From the NCBI GenBank assembly GCA_041481485.1, contig JBGPBY010000074.1, forward strand, positions 1-19,080: a stretch of 19,080 bases of DNA, given 5' to 3'. Within the stretch, counting starts at the first letter, position 1. Each line of letters begins with the position of its first letter. A program made the position numbers and the translations under genes. Positions 1 to 7,951 of this stretch are shown here, piece after piece. A model generated the notes under the pieces. The model saw only the letters and a program-made list of their open reading frames with translations. It ran no database searches and was not told where the DNA came from. This stretch comes from JBGPBY01 sp041481485. GTDB taxonomy: Bacteria; Acidobacteriota; Terriglobia; 20CM-2-55-15.

Positions 1-146
1 AGGACGGCGAAAAAAGCCTCTCTTATGGATTACCTATTCTAGTATTCCCTTTCTGAAAAACTGGGGCCGGTAATTTACCGCGCCTACAGTGGGCCATGAT
101 TGTCATGCCTTCCGCTCGGACGGAGTTTTCAGCAAGGAGCGGCGCC

Positions 147-209
147 AATAAATTAGGGACAGAGAGCAATTTCCTTAAGAAGGAAATTGCTCTCTGTCCC
201 TAATTTATT
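147..209. repeat. perfect 30-bp inverted repeat, 3-nt loop (REP-like hairpin)
   Basis: Arms 147-176 and 180-209 are exact reverse complements around the loop AAG (177-179). The outer ends are AATAAATTA and the stem contains GGGACAGAGAGC. The right arm ends on the last base of the minus-strand stop codon (TGA, 211-209) of the membrane-protein gene beside it, so the hairpin starts where translation ends. There is no U-run after the stem, so it is not a textbook intrinsic terminator, although it could stop or protect transcript ends. Stems with a GGGACAG core next to stop codons resemble the REP-like palindromes mobilised by RAYT (REP-associated tyrosine transposase) enzymes. That family link is from memory, and no transposase is present here. 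Confidence 0.85.
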
Positions 210-1201
210 CACACCGCCGGCCTACCGGTGCGTTCCAGATATGGCGCCGCAGCGAGTCCAAGAAGAGTTGGAATCCAAAATGCGATAACGCGATAGCCCA
301 AAACGACAATAAGTCCGACATCAGCCGGGATTCCAAGGACGACGTAAATGGCGACCATCGTCGCTTCGAGAGCACCGACCCCGCCGGGAAGCATCAGGAT
401 TCCGCCAATTACCTGAGGCAGGGCATATCCCGCAAGAAGCACACTTGTGGAAACAGGATGCTGCATGGCTCGAAAGATCAACCCAAGCGTGGCAATGTCG
501 AGTCCTGTATTGAGCGTCGACCATAACATCGGTATGTACCAGGGGCCTCTTATCAGCAAGCCGACGGAAGCAAACCAATCTTCGGCAGTGGCCAGAACTT
601 CTACGTTCATGTCACGGTGCCGAATTCGCGCCCAGAATCCCAAAATGGATTGAGTCAAGTTCCTAATCTGATCTTGACGAGTGACGCTCCAGTACAGACC
701 GATGGAGAGCAGGGCTACCAGGATTTCAAATACGATGAAAATAGCCAGCCTGCCGTTTGATATCTTGTGCCTCAGGAGCAGAACAATGAACCCCCAATTG
801 GAGAGCACCAGAAGCATGCCATTGTTGAATATTGGCGGGATCCATCCCGCGAGTGCCGCCGATTTGGGACTTAGTCCGGCCCCCCTCGCCCAGTGATACG
901 ACGTTCCAGCTGTGCCGGCAAAGCCGGGGCCCAATGTCCCAATCGTGTTCGAGGCGAGAATGATCAGTATTCCTCTGGTCAGTTTTAGTGAATAACCGGA
1001 AAGTTGGACTGCCGCGCCGATCAGCCCGCCGCATGCCACGTAACTTAAGGATTCTGCCACGACCGCAGCGGCCACCCAGTAACCGTCGAGACCATGCAGC
1101 GCACGGAAGGCGGACTCCGCTCGCGTGAAGTGAGCAAGAAGAAAAAATGCCGCTCCGCCCAGAAAAGCAAGATACAACAGTGAGCGAAATTGACGACTCA
1201 T
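209..1201 (-). CDS. LPG-synthase/flippase-type (UPF0104) integral membrane protein
   Basis: A 330-residue, almost entirely hydrophobic protein with about seven or eight predicted membrane segments (first near residues 8-26, last near 300-320). The middle contains small-residue and proline-rich stretches such as NTIGTLGPGFAGTAGTSYHWARGAG and, near the C-terminus, LPGGVGALEATMVAIYVVLG. The LPGGVGALE signature is typical of the lysylphosphatidylglycerol synthase transmembrane family, which includes MprF flippase domains and AglD-like proteins. There is no C-terminal lysyltransferase domain, so a lipid- or polyprenol-linked substrate transporter is more likely than aminoacyl-lipid synthesis; the substrate cannot be read from sequence. 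The ATG at 1201 is preceded only by a weak GGTAAGAG. It appears monocistronic, and a REP-like hairpin abuts its stop codon. Confidence 0.8.
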   Translation of the reverse strand: MSRQFRSLLYLAFLGGAAFFLLAHFTRAESAFRALHGLDGYWVAAAVVAESLSYVACGGLIGAAVQLSGYSLKLTRGILIILASNTIGTLGPGFAGTAGTSYHWARGAGLSPKSAALAGWIPPIFNNGMLLVLSNWGFIVLLLRHKISNGRLAIFIVFEILVALLSIGLYWSVTRQDQIRNLTQSILGFWARIRHRDMNVEVLATAEDWFASVGLLIRGPWYIPMLWSTLNTGLDIATLGLIFRAMQHPVSTSVLLAGYALPQVIGGILMLPGGVGALEATMVAIYVVLGIPADVGLIVVLGYRVIAFWIPTLLGLAAAPYLERTGRPAV

Positions 1202-1349
1202 GGACTCTTACCAGCCTACATACCCACTCTTAACTTTGTCTATCCGGGGAGATACTGATCTGAGCTGCGGCGAGTGCGGTGATTACGGCCGCCGTGTCGA
1301 GGCGCGGCCGATGGAGTCCTCAAGTTTATGGTTAGAATCCGCTCTCTGA

Positions 1350-2978
1350 TTACTTTCTGGAGGCTGCGTTCTCCAGCAGGGTACGAATCTCGGCCGCGCC
1401 GGTGCCTGCAGCCTGAGTGCCGCCCCGACCGCGACCGGCAGCGGGTGTACCGGCCGTACCTTGTGCTCCCGCAGCTGGAGGATTCGCGGGAGCAGCGGCG
1501 TTGCCCGCCCTGGCGCCGCCGGCGCCACCGACCAGGTCGATCGCTTTGCGGCCGTTGCTATCGGCGATCTCAGGGTTGGCGCCTTTCTCAAGCAGGTAGC
1601 GAACGAGATCGGTCCGGCCCGCCTGCGCCGCCGCGTGAAGTGCCGTCATGCCTTCGTTCGTGGACTGCGATTTGGGGTTACGCATGGAATACGTCTTCGT
1701 ACCGGTGACTTGAGTGTTCACATCTGCGCCGTGCTGAAGAAACAAGTCCAGAAGCGCGGTACCCTGTCCGCCGCGTTGGCCGCCTCCGACGCCTGCCGCG
1801 ACAAGAAATGGCGTGACACCCATCGCGTTGACGTTGGGTGAAGCACCCTTGGCCAGAAGGGCTTGAATCACTTCCATGTCGTTGGCGTTGGTCGCTCGAA
1901 GCAAAGGTGTGGCTCCCGTATCCATTAAGGGGTCGGCGGCGCGTCCGGTGTAGCCTCCCCGCGTGGGGCGTTTCATACGGAGCTCGGGATTGGGGTCGAC
2001 ATTCGCGGCCAGTAGAGCCTTGATGACGTCCATAACGGAGGAGCGCGCGGAATGAGTACGGTCGATCGGGACCCTCAAGCCGCCGCCGCTGCTGCCACCG
2101 TCTTTTCGATCTACGGCAATATAGAGGGCCGTGCGTCCATACCAATCCCAAATCCCGGGATTGGCTCCATGATCGAGCAGGAGTTTGGCGATATCATTGT
2201 TGTCGTTATCGAGCGCGATCATCAGCGGCGTTACGCCTTCCGGCGTCGGCACATTCACGTCGGCACCGCTCGCGATCAGCGCGTCGACGCAGTCGTAACA
2301 GCCGTCGCGTGAGGCATAAAGTAAGGCAGTCAATCCACCGAAGGGATGATATTGAACGCGGGTCTCCGCCGTAATGTGGCTCGGCCAATCGAAAGCCAGA
2401 GCCCGAGGCTTGACGTCGGCGCCTTTGGAAAGCAGCAGCTTGACCATCTCGCCCGCATTTTTCCTGGCCGCCGCGGCGTACATCAACGGGGTTTGCTTAT
2501 ACTCCTTCTCGACCGTATTCACGTTGGCGCCGGCTTTGATCAACATTTGGACAATGGGTAAGTCTCCGGTCTTGATCGCCAGCATCAACGCGGACTCGCC
2601 TTCCAAGTTGGCGCCCTCAACACCAGCGCCGGCATCAAGGAGCGCTTTCACCATTCTTGCATCGACTACCTTAACGGCCTCGGCGAGCGGCGTGTCTCCG
2701 AATTCGTTCGTGACGTCGGCTTTCGCTTTCTTCGCGATCAACGCGTCGAGCAGCTCATAGTCGACTCTATAGACTGCCCAGTGGATCGGGCGCGTGCCGT
2801 CGGGTTGTGCTTCATTCACATCCGCGCCTGCGCGAATCTTTTCGAGCGCAGCCTTGCGATCACCCTTTTGAATGAGACTGGCAAGAGAACCCTGTCTCGC
2901 CTGCGTCAGAACCGGCACGGAGGCCGTGATCACGTAGAACGCGGCGAGCCAGAGAACGGGAAGAATGGCGCGTTTCAC
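1350..2978 (-). CDS. exported ankyrin-repeat protein
   Basis: 542 residues. A signal peptide (about 1-28, MKRAIL then a hydrophobic core) is followed by tandem 33-residue ankyrin repeats from about 32 to 300 and again from about 350 to 480, with recognisable TPL-A, ALL-GA and V-LLL--GAD signatures. Residues about 485-525 are an Ala/Gly/Pro-rich low-complexity linker before a short helical tail. Ankyrin repeats are protein-binding scaffolds, so the likely role is a periplasmic or surface interaction platform; the partner is unknown. The start is GTG at 2978, with GGAGG (2984-2988) five bases upstream. That ribosome site overlaps the TAG stop of the preceding MBL gene (2988-2990), implying translational coupling. 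Last gene of the minus-strand cluster. Confidence 0.88.
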   Translation of the reverse strand: MKRAILPVLWLAAFYVITASVPVLTQARQGSLASLIQKGDRKAALEKIRAGADVNEAQPDGTRPIHWAVYRVDYELLDALIAKKAKADVTNEFGDTPLAEAVKVVDARMVKALLDAGAGVEGANLEGESALMLAIKTGDLPIVQMLIKAGANVNTVEKEYKQTPLMYAAAARKNAGEMVKLLLSKGADVKPRALAFDWPSHITAETRVQYHPFGGLTALLYASRDGCYDCVDALIASGADVNVPTPEGVTPLMIALDNDNNDIAKLLLDHGANPGIWDWYGRTALYIAVDRKDGGSSGGGLRVPIDRTHSARSSVMDVIKALLAANVDPNPELRMKRPTRGGYTGRAADPLMDTGATPLLRATNANDMEVIQALLAKGASPNVNAMGVTPFLVAAGVGGGQRGGQGTALLDLFLQHGADVNTQVTGTKTYSMRNPKSQSTNEGMTALHAAAQAGRTDLVRYLLEKGANPEIADSNGRKAIDLVGGAGGARAGNAAAPANPPAAGAQGTAGTPAAGRGRGGTQAAGTGAAEIRTLLENAASRK

Positions 2979-2983
2979 GTAAG

Positions 2984-2988
2984 CCTCC
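2984..2988 (-). promoter_or_regulatory. GGAGG ribosome site overlapping the MBL stop codon
   Basis: The minus strand reads GGAGG, five bases and then GTG (start at 2978). The last G lies at the MBL stop codon, so ribosomes finishing the MBL frame would sit on the ankyrin start. This decides the GTG start and ties the two genes in one transcript. Confidence 0.75.
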
Positions 2989-3869
2989 TACTGGATACTC
3001 GAGTCGAGTTTATTGTGGTGCGCGAACATACCCTTCGCCGCATCGTACAGGAATTTGTACGGATCGCTCCAGGTTCGAGCCAGACCCTTCATCACGCCGG
3101 CGTCCAACATCTCCTTTGGACTCTCGCCCTGGAGAATTTGTTTCCACACGCGGCTTCGAACCTCTTCCATCATGTCGCGCTCCGCTTTGAATTCCGCCCG
3201 GGCCATGACGGGCCCCGACGCGGGGACGATTCTGGTTTGATCATTGCTGAGTTTGAGAATCACGTCCATGGCATCGACGCGGCCGCCGATCCACGCTCCG
3301 GTGAACCAATCGAGGGCCGGGTCGCGAAGCGGAGAAGCAACATCGCCTACCGCCAGGACATTCGAAGTCTTGAAAAACACGTAGATGTCGCCGTCGGCGT
3401 GGGCGAGCGGCAGATGCCCATAGTCGATCTGTTCGGTGCCCGACTTGAAGGTTCCGGTGGTCAGAAATGTTTCGGTGGGCCGTGCGGATTTGGGGCGGGC
3501 CTTCTCAAAGCGATCTTCGCTCGGCACCCAGTAGTCGGTCGACATCCACTGGCGCGTGTGTTCGTGCGCGATGATCTTCGCACCCGCAGCCGCAAACATT
3601 TCGTTGTTTGCCGTCTGGTCGAGGTGGTAGTGGGTGTTGAAAAGAATTTGAACTTTCGCATTCGACCCAAGCGCCGCCATGATCCTATCGCCCGATTTCG
3701 GAGCGCCGCTATCGACCAGGACCAGGCCGTCCGCTTACGAGAACGCGACAACATTCGTTCCGCCGCCGTCGATGACGGCCAACTTGTCCGATTGTCCACG
3801 AAGCAGAGAGGGAAAGCCCAACGCCACCGTTCCGGCCAGCGCAGACTTCAATAATTCTCTACGATCCAA
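2988..3869 (-). pseudogene. MBL-fold metallo-hydrolase with Tat-like leader, interrupted by in-frame TAA
   Basis: Read from a TTG at 3869 (GGAGG at 3877-3881, seven-base gap) this is a 293-residue frame with one internal stop, TAA at codon 45 (3735-3737). Before the stop it encodes a twin-arginine-like leader (DRRELLKSALAGTVALG) and the first beta strand TNVVAFS. Directly after, in the same frame, come ADGLVLVDSGAPKSGD and the metal motif THYHLDQ (His80, His82, Asp84), followed later by a conserved AHADGD. The usual last His of HxHxDH is Gln here. Both sides of the stop are good family sequence, so one substitution such as TAC/TAT (Tyr) or TCA (Ser) to TAA would explain it. Translation from the ATG at 3680 would lack the first core strands. 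It is either a recent pseudogene or a sequencing/assembly error. Confidence 0.82.
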
Positions 3870-3876
3870 GTTCTAA

Positions 3877-3881
3877 CCTCC
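3877..3881 (-). promoter_or_regulatory. GGAGG ribosome site fixing the TTG start of the MBL gene
   Basis: A perfect GGAGG lies seven bases before TTG (3869-3867) on the minus strand. The frame upstream closes at once with TAG (3875-3873), so the TTG is the only plausible start and the twin-arginine-like leader is real. Confidence 0.7.
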
Positions 3882-3901
3882 GACTATGAAGGTGTGAAGG
3901 A

Positions 3902-4012
3902 ATTGTTCAATGTTCATTTATCATTAGGATGCGCCTTCAGCTCAGCTTCCGTAAGAAACAACTGCGCGAAGCGCCACCGCCGATGACAAATGACAATTGA
4001 ACATTGAACAAT
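3902..4012. repeat. 24-bp imperfect inverted repeat flanking a 63-bp core (MITE-like)
   Basis: Arms 3902-3925 and 3989-4012 match as reverse complements at 22 of 24 positions. The motif is built from repeated TTCAATGTTCA / TGAACATTGAA units. The AT-rich arms contrast with the GC-rich genes on both sides. The element fills the gap between the DUF1552 stop (4023) and the MBL start (3869), so any DUF1552-MBL transcript would carry it as a large stem. It could be a small non-autonomous mobile element or a processing/attenuation structure. No direct repeat of target DNA was identified. Confidence 0.65.
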
Positions 4013-4022
4013 GAAAATTTCT

Positions 4023-5360
4023 TCAAATCTCCGAAATAGTGCCTGTGCTGTCGCCGAACTTCTCGCGCGGTGCGCCTACCTTCTGCAGCAAGGTCAGGTG
4101 CAGATTCGCGATCGGCGTTCTTTCCGGCAGCACCACGTGCTGGCCGCCGAGCTTCATTTTGCCGTTCCCGCCACCGACCAGAATATTCGGCACCGGATAG
4201 TTGTTGTGCTGGTCGCTGTTGCTCATGTTTGATCCGAACAGGATGATCGAGTGATCGAGCAACGTTCCCTGCCCATCCGGCGTTGCTGCCATTTTCGCGA
4301 GAAATTCCGCGAACTTCTCCACGTGCCAGGTCTGGATTTTCACGAGCTTGTTGAGCTTCTCCAGATCGTTCGAGTGGTGCGAGATGGAGTGGAACGCATC
4401 CGGAACGCCGATGTGGTTGTAAGTGCGGTTCGTACCTTCCGCGGCAATGATGTATGAAACGACGCGAGTAAGGTCTGCCTGATACGCGAGTGCGATCAGG
4501 TCGAACATCAACTTGACTTGCTCGGCGAAGTCTTCCTGTTCCCCGACGGGAGCATTGGGAATTTGGAGCGCGGACATATCCTTTGCCCCTGCGAGCTGCG
4601 CGCGCCGTTCGATCTCGCGCACGCTTTCGAGATAACCGTCCAGGACCGCGCGGTCGCCGCTTCCAAGCCGGCCTTGTAGCTTCTTTGTGTCGTCCAGGAC
4701 CAAGTCGAGAATGCTGTGGGTCTGATTGCTGATGGATGCGCGCTCCTGCGGCGTGTCGCCTTCCCCGAACAACTGTAAAAAGACCTTGCGCGGATTGGTT
4801 TCCATCGGGAGCGGCGAGTCTGCGTCGCGGAATGACAACGTCGTATAGATGCTGTTATTGCCGGCCGACGTTTGTACGATTGTTTCCGACGAGACTTCCA
4901 GCGAGGGAAGCGGCGTGTCCTGGCTGATGATCTTCGAAATCAACTGATCGAGAGTCACGGCCATGTGTGCCTTGGCACGGCCGGTGTCCGGACGAGTGCA
5001 GCTGAGCCATGTCGAAGGAGTGAAACTGTGAACCGAGCCGGCTGTGGACGCGTTCTCGAGATTTCCGAAAGATGAAACGTACTTCTTATGCGGCTCGAGC
5101 GAGGCAAGAATCGGGCTGAGCTTGAAATTGGCGCCGGAACCGCTGGGCGTCCATCTGTCCATGGCCGGGCCATGCGATGTGTTGTACATGATCGCGCCGT
5201 GGGGAAAATAGAAGAAGCCCATGCGCAACTTGGGAGCTGCGGCGGTTTGCGCAAGAGCAGTGCTGGCCGGCACCATGGCCTCGAGGAAGGGCAACCCCAA
5301 AGCCACGCCGGCGCCCTTCAGTACCGCTCTTCGTGAAATATGTTTCTTAGTGATGAACAT
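4023..5360 (-). CDS. Tat-exported DUF1552 family protein
   Basis: 445 residues with an N-terminal twin-arginine signal (SRRAVLKGAGVALGLPFLE, Arg10-Arg11) and an AQT cleavage-like site near residue 38. The body matches the DUF1552 family: FFYFPHGAIM early, VHSFTPSTWLSCTRPD around 110-130, and a C-terminal SNSDQHNNYPVPNILVGG segment resembling the divalent-metal pocket of the DUF1501/alkaline-phosphatase-like relatives. The biochemical function is not established. In acidobacterial and planctomycete genomes these proteins sit beside DUF1592-type cytochrome-like proteins, as here, suggesting a joint envelope redox or polymer-processing role (inference). The start is ATG at 5360, with AGG about eight bases upstream. 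It is separated from the upstream DUF1592 gene by a 75-bp perfect inverted repeat. Confidence 0.88.
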   Translation of the reverse strand: MFITKKHISRRAVLKGAGVALGLPFLEAMVPASTALAQTAAAPKLRMGFFYFPHGAIMYNTSHGPAMDRWTPSGSGANFKLSPILASLEPHKKYVSSFGNLENASTAGSVHSFTPSTWLSCTRPDTGRAKAHMAVTLDQLISKIISQDTPLPSLEVSSETIVQTSAGNNSIYTTLSFRDADSPLPMETNPRKVFLQLFGEGDTPQERASISNQTHSILDLVLDDTKKLQGRLGSGDRAVLDGYLESVREIERRAQLAGAKDMSALQIPNAPVGEQEDFAEQVKLMFDLIALAYQADLTRVVSYIIAAEGTNRTYNHIGVPDAFHSISHHSNDLEKLNKLVKIQTWHVEKFAEFLAKMAATPDGQGTLLDHSIILFGSNMSNSDQHNNYPVPNILVGGGNGKMKLGGQHVVLPERTPIANLHLTLLQKVGAPREKFGDSTGTISEI

Positions 5361-5373
5361 ATGTTTTACCTAA

Positions 5374-5544
5374 GGTCCCCTGCCCCCTGTAGGCGCGGTC
5401 CGCGAAGCGCAAGCGCGGCAGTGCGCAGCATCAAGTATTGACCGCGCGCATCCGCTCAGTTCTGGCTCACGCGCGGTCAATACTTGATGCTGCGCACTGC
5501 CGCGCTTGCGCTTCGCGGACCGCGCCTACAGGGGGCAGGGGACC
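5374..5544. repeat. 75-bp perfect inverted repeat with 21-nt spacer
   Basis: Arms 5374-5448 and 5470-5544 are exact reverse complements over all 75 bases; the spacer is 5449-5469. The ends are GGTCCCCTGCCCCCTGTAGG and its complement. Each arm also holds a small internal hairpin (CCGCG / CGCGG around AAGCGCAAG). It lies 4 bases after the DUF1592 stop (5549) and 13 bases before the DUF1552 start (5360), occupying nearly the entire gap. Exact identity implies recent origin, gene-conversion-like maintenance, or function. In RNA it would be a very stable stem able to block read-through, recruit RNase III or divide expression of the two genes. Confidence 0.92.
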
Positions 5545-5548
5545 AAAA

Positions 5549-7942
5549 TCATTTTGCAGCCTCCGGGGCTTGCTTGCGAAACGCATCGCTGTTGACGATT
5601 CCCAAAACGATGGAAGACAACTTGTAATTCTCTTTCGCGGCCGTGCGAACAATCGCACGAACCTGCGGCATATCGAAGTATTCCAGTTTGCGGTTGATGG
5701 CGTACATCATCAGCCTCTCTGTCACGGCATTGACGAACATCGCAGGGCGATCGGCGAGTTGCGCCCGGAGTTCCATCACTCCATTGATCGCGACTCCATT
5801 CGGCAGCACCGTGCTGGCGTCAATCGGAGCCTTCGCCTGGCTGTCGACTGTCCGCCAGGCCCCAACCGCGTCAAAATTTTCGAGAGCCAAGCCGGTCGGA
5901 TCGATCACACCATGGCACATCTTGCAGCTCGACTTGTCGCGATGCAGCTCAAGCCGCGCCCTTACTGTCTTCGGCTGCTCACCTGCTTTTTGGGAGAGAT
6001 CCGTGGCTGTATCCGGCGGAGGTGGCGTCGGGGGCGTCCCCATCAGCTTATCGAGCACCCATGCCCCCCGTAGCACGGGAGAGGTGCGGTCGGGGTATGA
6101 AGTCCGCATCAGCACGGCGGCCTTGCCCAGAAGGCCGAAACGTTCCTTATTGGTGAGCGTGACTCTGCGGAACTGAGGGCCGGAGACGCCCGAGATTCCG
6201 TAATGCCGAGCCAGGCGTTCGTTCAAGAATGTGTGGTCTGCGTTGAGGAGATCTACCAGGTTACGGTCTTCCAGGAGGATGCTGCTGACAAAAGCTTCCA
6301 CCTCGGCAGAAAAATCACGCCGCAGTTGATCGCTGAATCCCGGGAATACCACCGGGTCGGGCTTCACGGACTCCAGGCTGTCGAGATTCAGCCATTTCAT
6401 CGAAAAGTTGCTGACCAGACTCGATGCCCTCGGGTCGGCCAACATTCGGCGCACCTGCTTCTCCATAGCACCAGACTTCGTTAAACCCCGAGACTCCGCG
6501 AGCGTCAGCAGTTCCTGATCGGGGCCGGTGTTCCAGAGGAAGAACGAAAGACGCGAGGCTAATTCAAGATCGGTGAGGGTGAGATCCGGATTCCCCTGAA
6601 TCCCCCGATAAAGGAAATTCGGGCTGGCCAGTATCGCTGCTACCATTTGCTCGACTCCCTGGTCGAAGCTTCCTCCGCCTTTTCGCGCGGCTTCATAGAA
6701 CTGCATGAGTCGAGTCACCTCGTCCGCGGTTACCGGCCGGCGATAGGCGCGATGCGCGAGATTCTCCGTTATCTGACGCGCGCAAGGGGACTCGCCCTTT
6801 GCATTCCGGTCGCAGACGAAGATGAGGTCGCGGCTGGGAGTTCTGGAAACACCCGCCGGATTAAAGGGGCCGCTGATCACAACACCGTCGACAAGCCTGC
6901 TCCTCCGCGGAATGGGCGCACAGGAGCAGCTCTTGGTCAGTTCCTCGAAAAAAGGATCCGCGATATTGTGAGGAGACTCCTCATGGGAACGGTCGATAAG
7001 AGCCACAACGACGTCGTGAACACCGGCTTGCACTTGAATGGGAATCTTCGTGAAACGCTCCATGATTTGAGCGCGTCCTTTGGGCCCCGACGAATGAAGC
7101 TGCCAGTCGTTCGGTCCGCCGATCGTCTGGCGGAATACCGTCTTGTCATCGACCATGATGACCGCCGTGCTCTGCGTCTCAATCGTGGAAGAGTAATAGT
7201 TCATTGCGAGGTCGTTGATCGTAACTCGATACTCGCCGTCCGCGGGGAAGTTGTGCTTGAAACCGATGCCGCCACGGGTGCCCAACGGCAGGGGCACGTC
7301 GGGGTTTGAATTGGCGGCGATGGAGTACTTGGTACTCGACACCGCTGGATTGGGACTGCCGATCGCGAGCCTCGCCACCTGCCGCGCGGCAGTGACGTAC
7401 TGGTTCACGAAGGCGGGCGACGTTGTAAGCGCAGCCGCAATGTTGTCGAATCCGTCGACCTGGCCGTCCTGCGGCAGCACGTCCGTCGCTTTGAGTTCCA
7501 CACCCACCAGCGCCTTGACCGATGCCACGTACTCCGTGCGGTTCATCCGCTGGATCGGAACATGGCCCGCCTTCGGTCCCTTTGCATGGGTGTCGAGTGT
7601 GTTCTCCATCCAGCCGACGAACGAATCCACATCTTTCTGCGCAGGCTGAGGAGTGCCGGGCGGCGGCATCAAGCGTCCGCGCAGCTTGCGCACCGCCTTC
7701 TCCCAGATCTCCGCGCTATCCGCGGCGGCGCCTGCAGATTGCAGGTCCAGGGTGTCCAGTGCGAGGCCGCCGACCTTTGCACGGCTGTTGTGGCAGCCGA
7801 TACAGTAGGTGTTCAGCATCGCTTGATGGGCCTGCTGCGCTTGCTGTGGATTCGGCACAGTCTGCACTGCTGCGCTGGTTTGTAAGAGCGCCGGAGCCGC
7901 GATCAAAACCAGAACAACACTTACGTGGAGGAGACGCTTCAT
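5549..7942 (-). CDS. DUF1592/1588/1585 family exported protein with cytochrome c motifs
   Basis: 797 residues with a signal peptide (1-25). A cytochrome-c-like head follows, with CIGCH at 47-51 (haem attachment) and MPPPG near 92, a candidate Met axial ligand. Domains in order: DUF1587 (about 131-194), a beta-rich insert resembling a carbohydrate-binding jelly roll (about 225-320), DUF1595 (about 385-447), DUF1592 (about 456-585), DUF1588 (about 600-697) and DUF1585 (about 715-790). A second CxxCH (CKMCH, 673-677) lies in the conserved C--CH---DP-G--LE-FD context of DUF1588. The likely place of action is the periplasm or cell surface; a redox role is inferred from the haem motifs, and the substrate is unknown. 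Start ATG at 7942, nine bases after the VOC stop, so the two are co-transcribed. Confidence 0.9.
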   Translation of the reverse strand: MKRLLHVSVVLVLIAAPALLQTSAAVQTVPNPQQAQQAHQAMLNTYCIGCHNSRAKVGGLALDTLDLQSAGAAADSAEIWEKAVRKLRGRLMPPPGTPQPAQKDVDSFVGWMENTLDTHAKGPKAGHVPIQRMNRTEYVASVKALVGVELKATDVLPQDGQVDGFDNIAAALTTSPAFVNQYVTAARQVARLAIGSPNPAVSSTKYSIAANSNPDVPLPLGTRGGIGFKHNFPADGEYRVTINDLAMNYYSSTIETQSTAVIMVDDKTVFRQTIGGPNDWQLHSSGPKGRAQIMERFTKIPIQVQAGVHDVVVALIDRSHEESPHNIADPFFEELTKSCSCAPIPRRSRLVDGVVISGPFNPAGVSRTPSRDLIFVCDRNAKGESPCARQITENLAHRAYRRPVTADEVTRLMQFYEAARKGGGSFDQGVEQMVAAILASPNFLYRGIQGNPDLTLTDLELASRLSFFLWNTGPDQELLTLAESRGLTKSGAMEKQVRRMLADPRASSLVSNFSMKWLNLDSLESVKPDPVVFPGFSDQLRRDFSAEVEAFVSSILLEDRNLVDLLNADHTFLNERLARHYGISGVSGPQFRRVTLTNKERFGLLGKAAVLMRTSYPDRTSPVLRGAWVLDKLMGTPPTPPPPDTATDLSQKAGEQPKTVRARLELHRDKSSCKMCHGVIDPTGLALENFDAVGAWRTVDSQAKAPIDASTVLPNGVAINGVMELRAQLADRPAMFVNAVTERLMMYAINRKLEYFDMPQVRAIVRTAAKENYKLSSIVLGIVNSDAFRKQAPEAAK

Positions 7943-7951
7943 AGATTCCGT

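Noticed and set aside
68..80. Short palindrome CGGTAA-T-TTACCG in the left intergenic region.
   Set aside because: Only six paired bases, with no promoter or gene context to support an operator.
77..89. A 13-base word (ACCGCGCCTACAG) near the left edge is repeated inside the 75-bp inverted repeat (5519-5531).
   Set aside because: A few shared 13-mers are expected by chance in 19 kb of GC-rich DNA, and the match does not extend, so it is not evidence of a common repeat family.
1202..1349. GC-rich partial hairpin between the membrane-protein start and the ankyrin stop, as a terminator.
   Set aside because: The stem is short and interrupted and no T-run follows.
2781..3854. A 357-residue plus-strand open frame opposite the ankyrin and MBL genes.
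   Set aside because: Arg/His-rich shadow of GC-rich coding DNA; the minus strand gives clear ankyrin and MBL sequence.
5438..6073. A plus-strand 211-residue frame starting in the inverted-repeat spacer.
   Set aside because: It is antisense to the DUF1592 gene, has no family signature and includes half of the palindrome.
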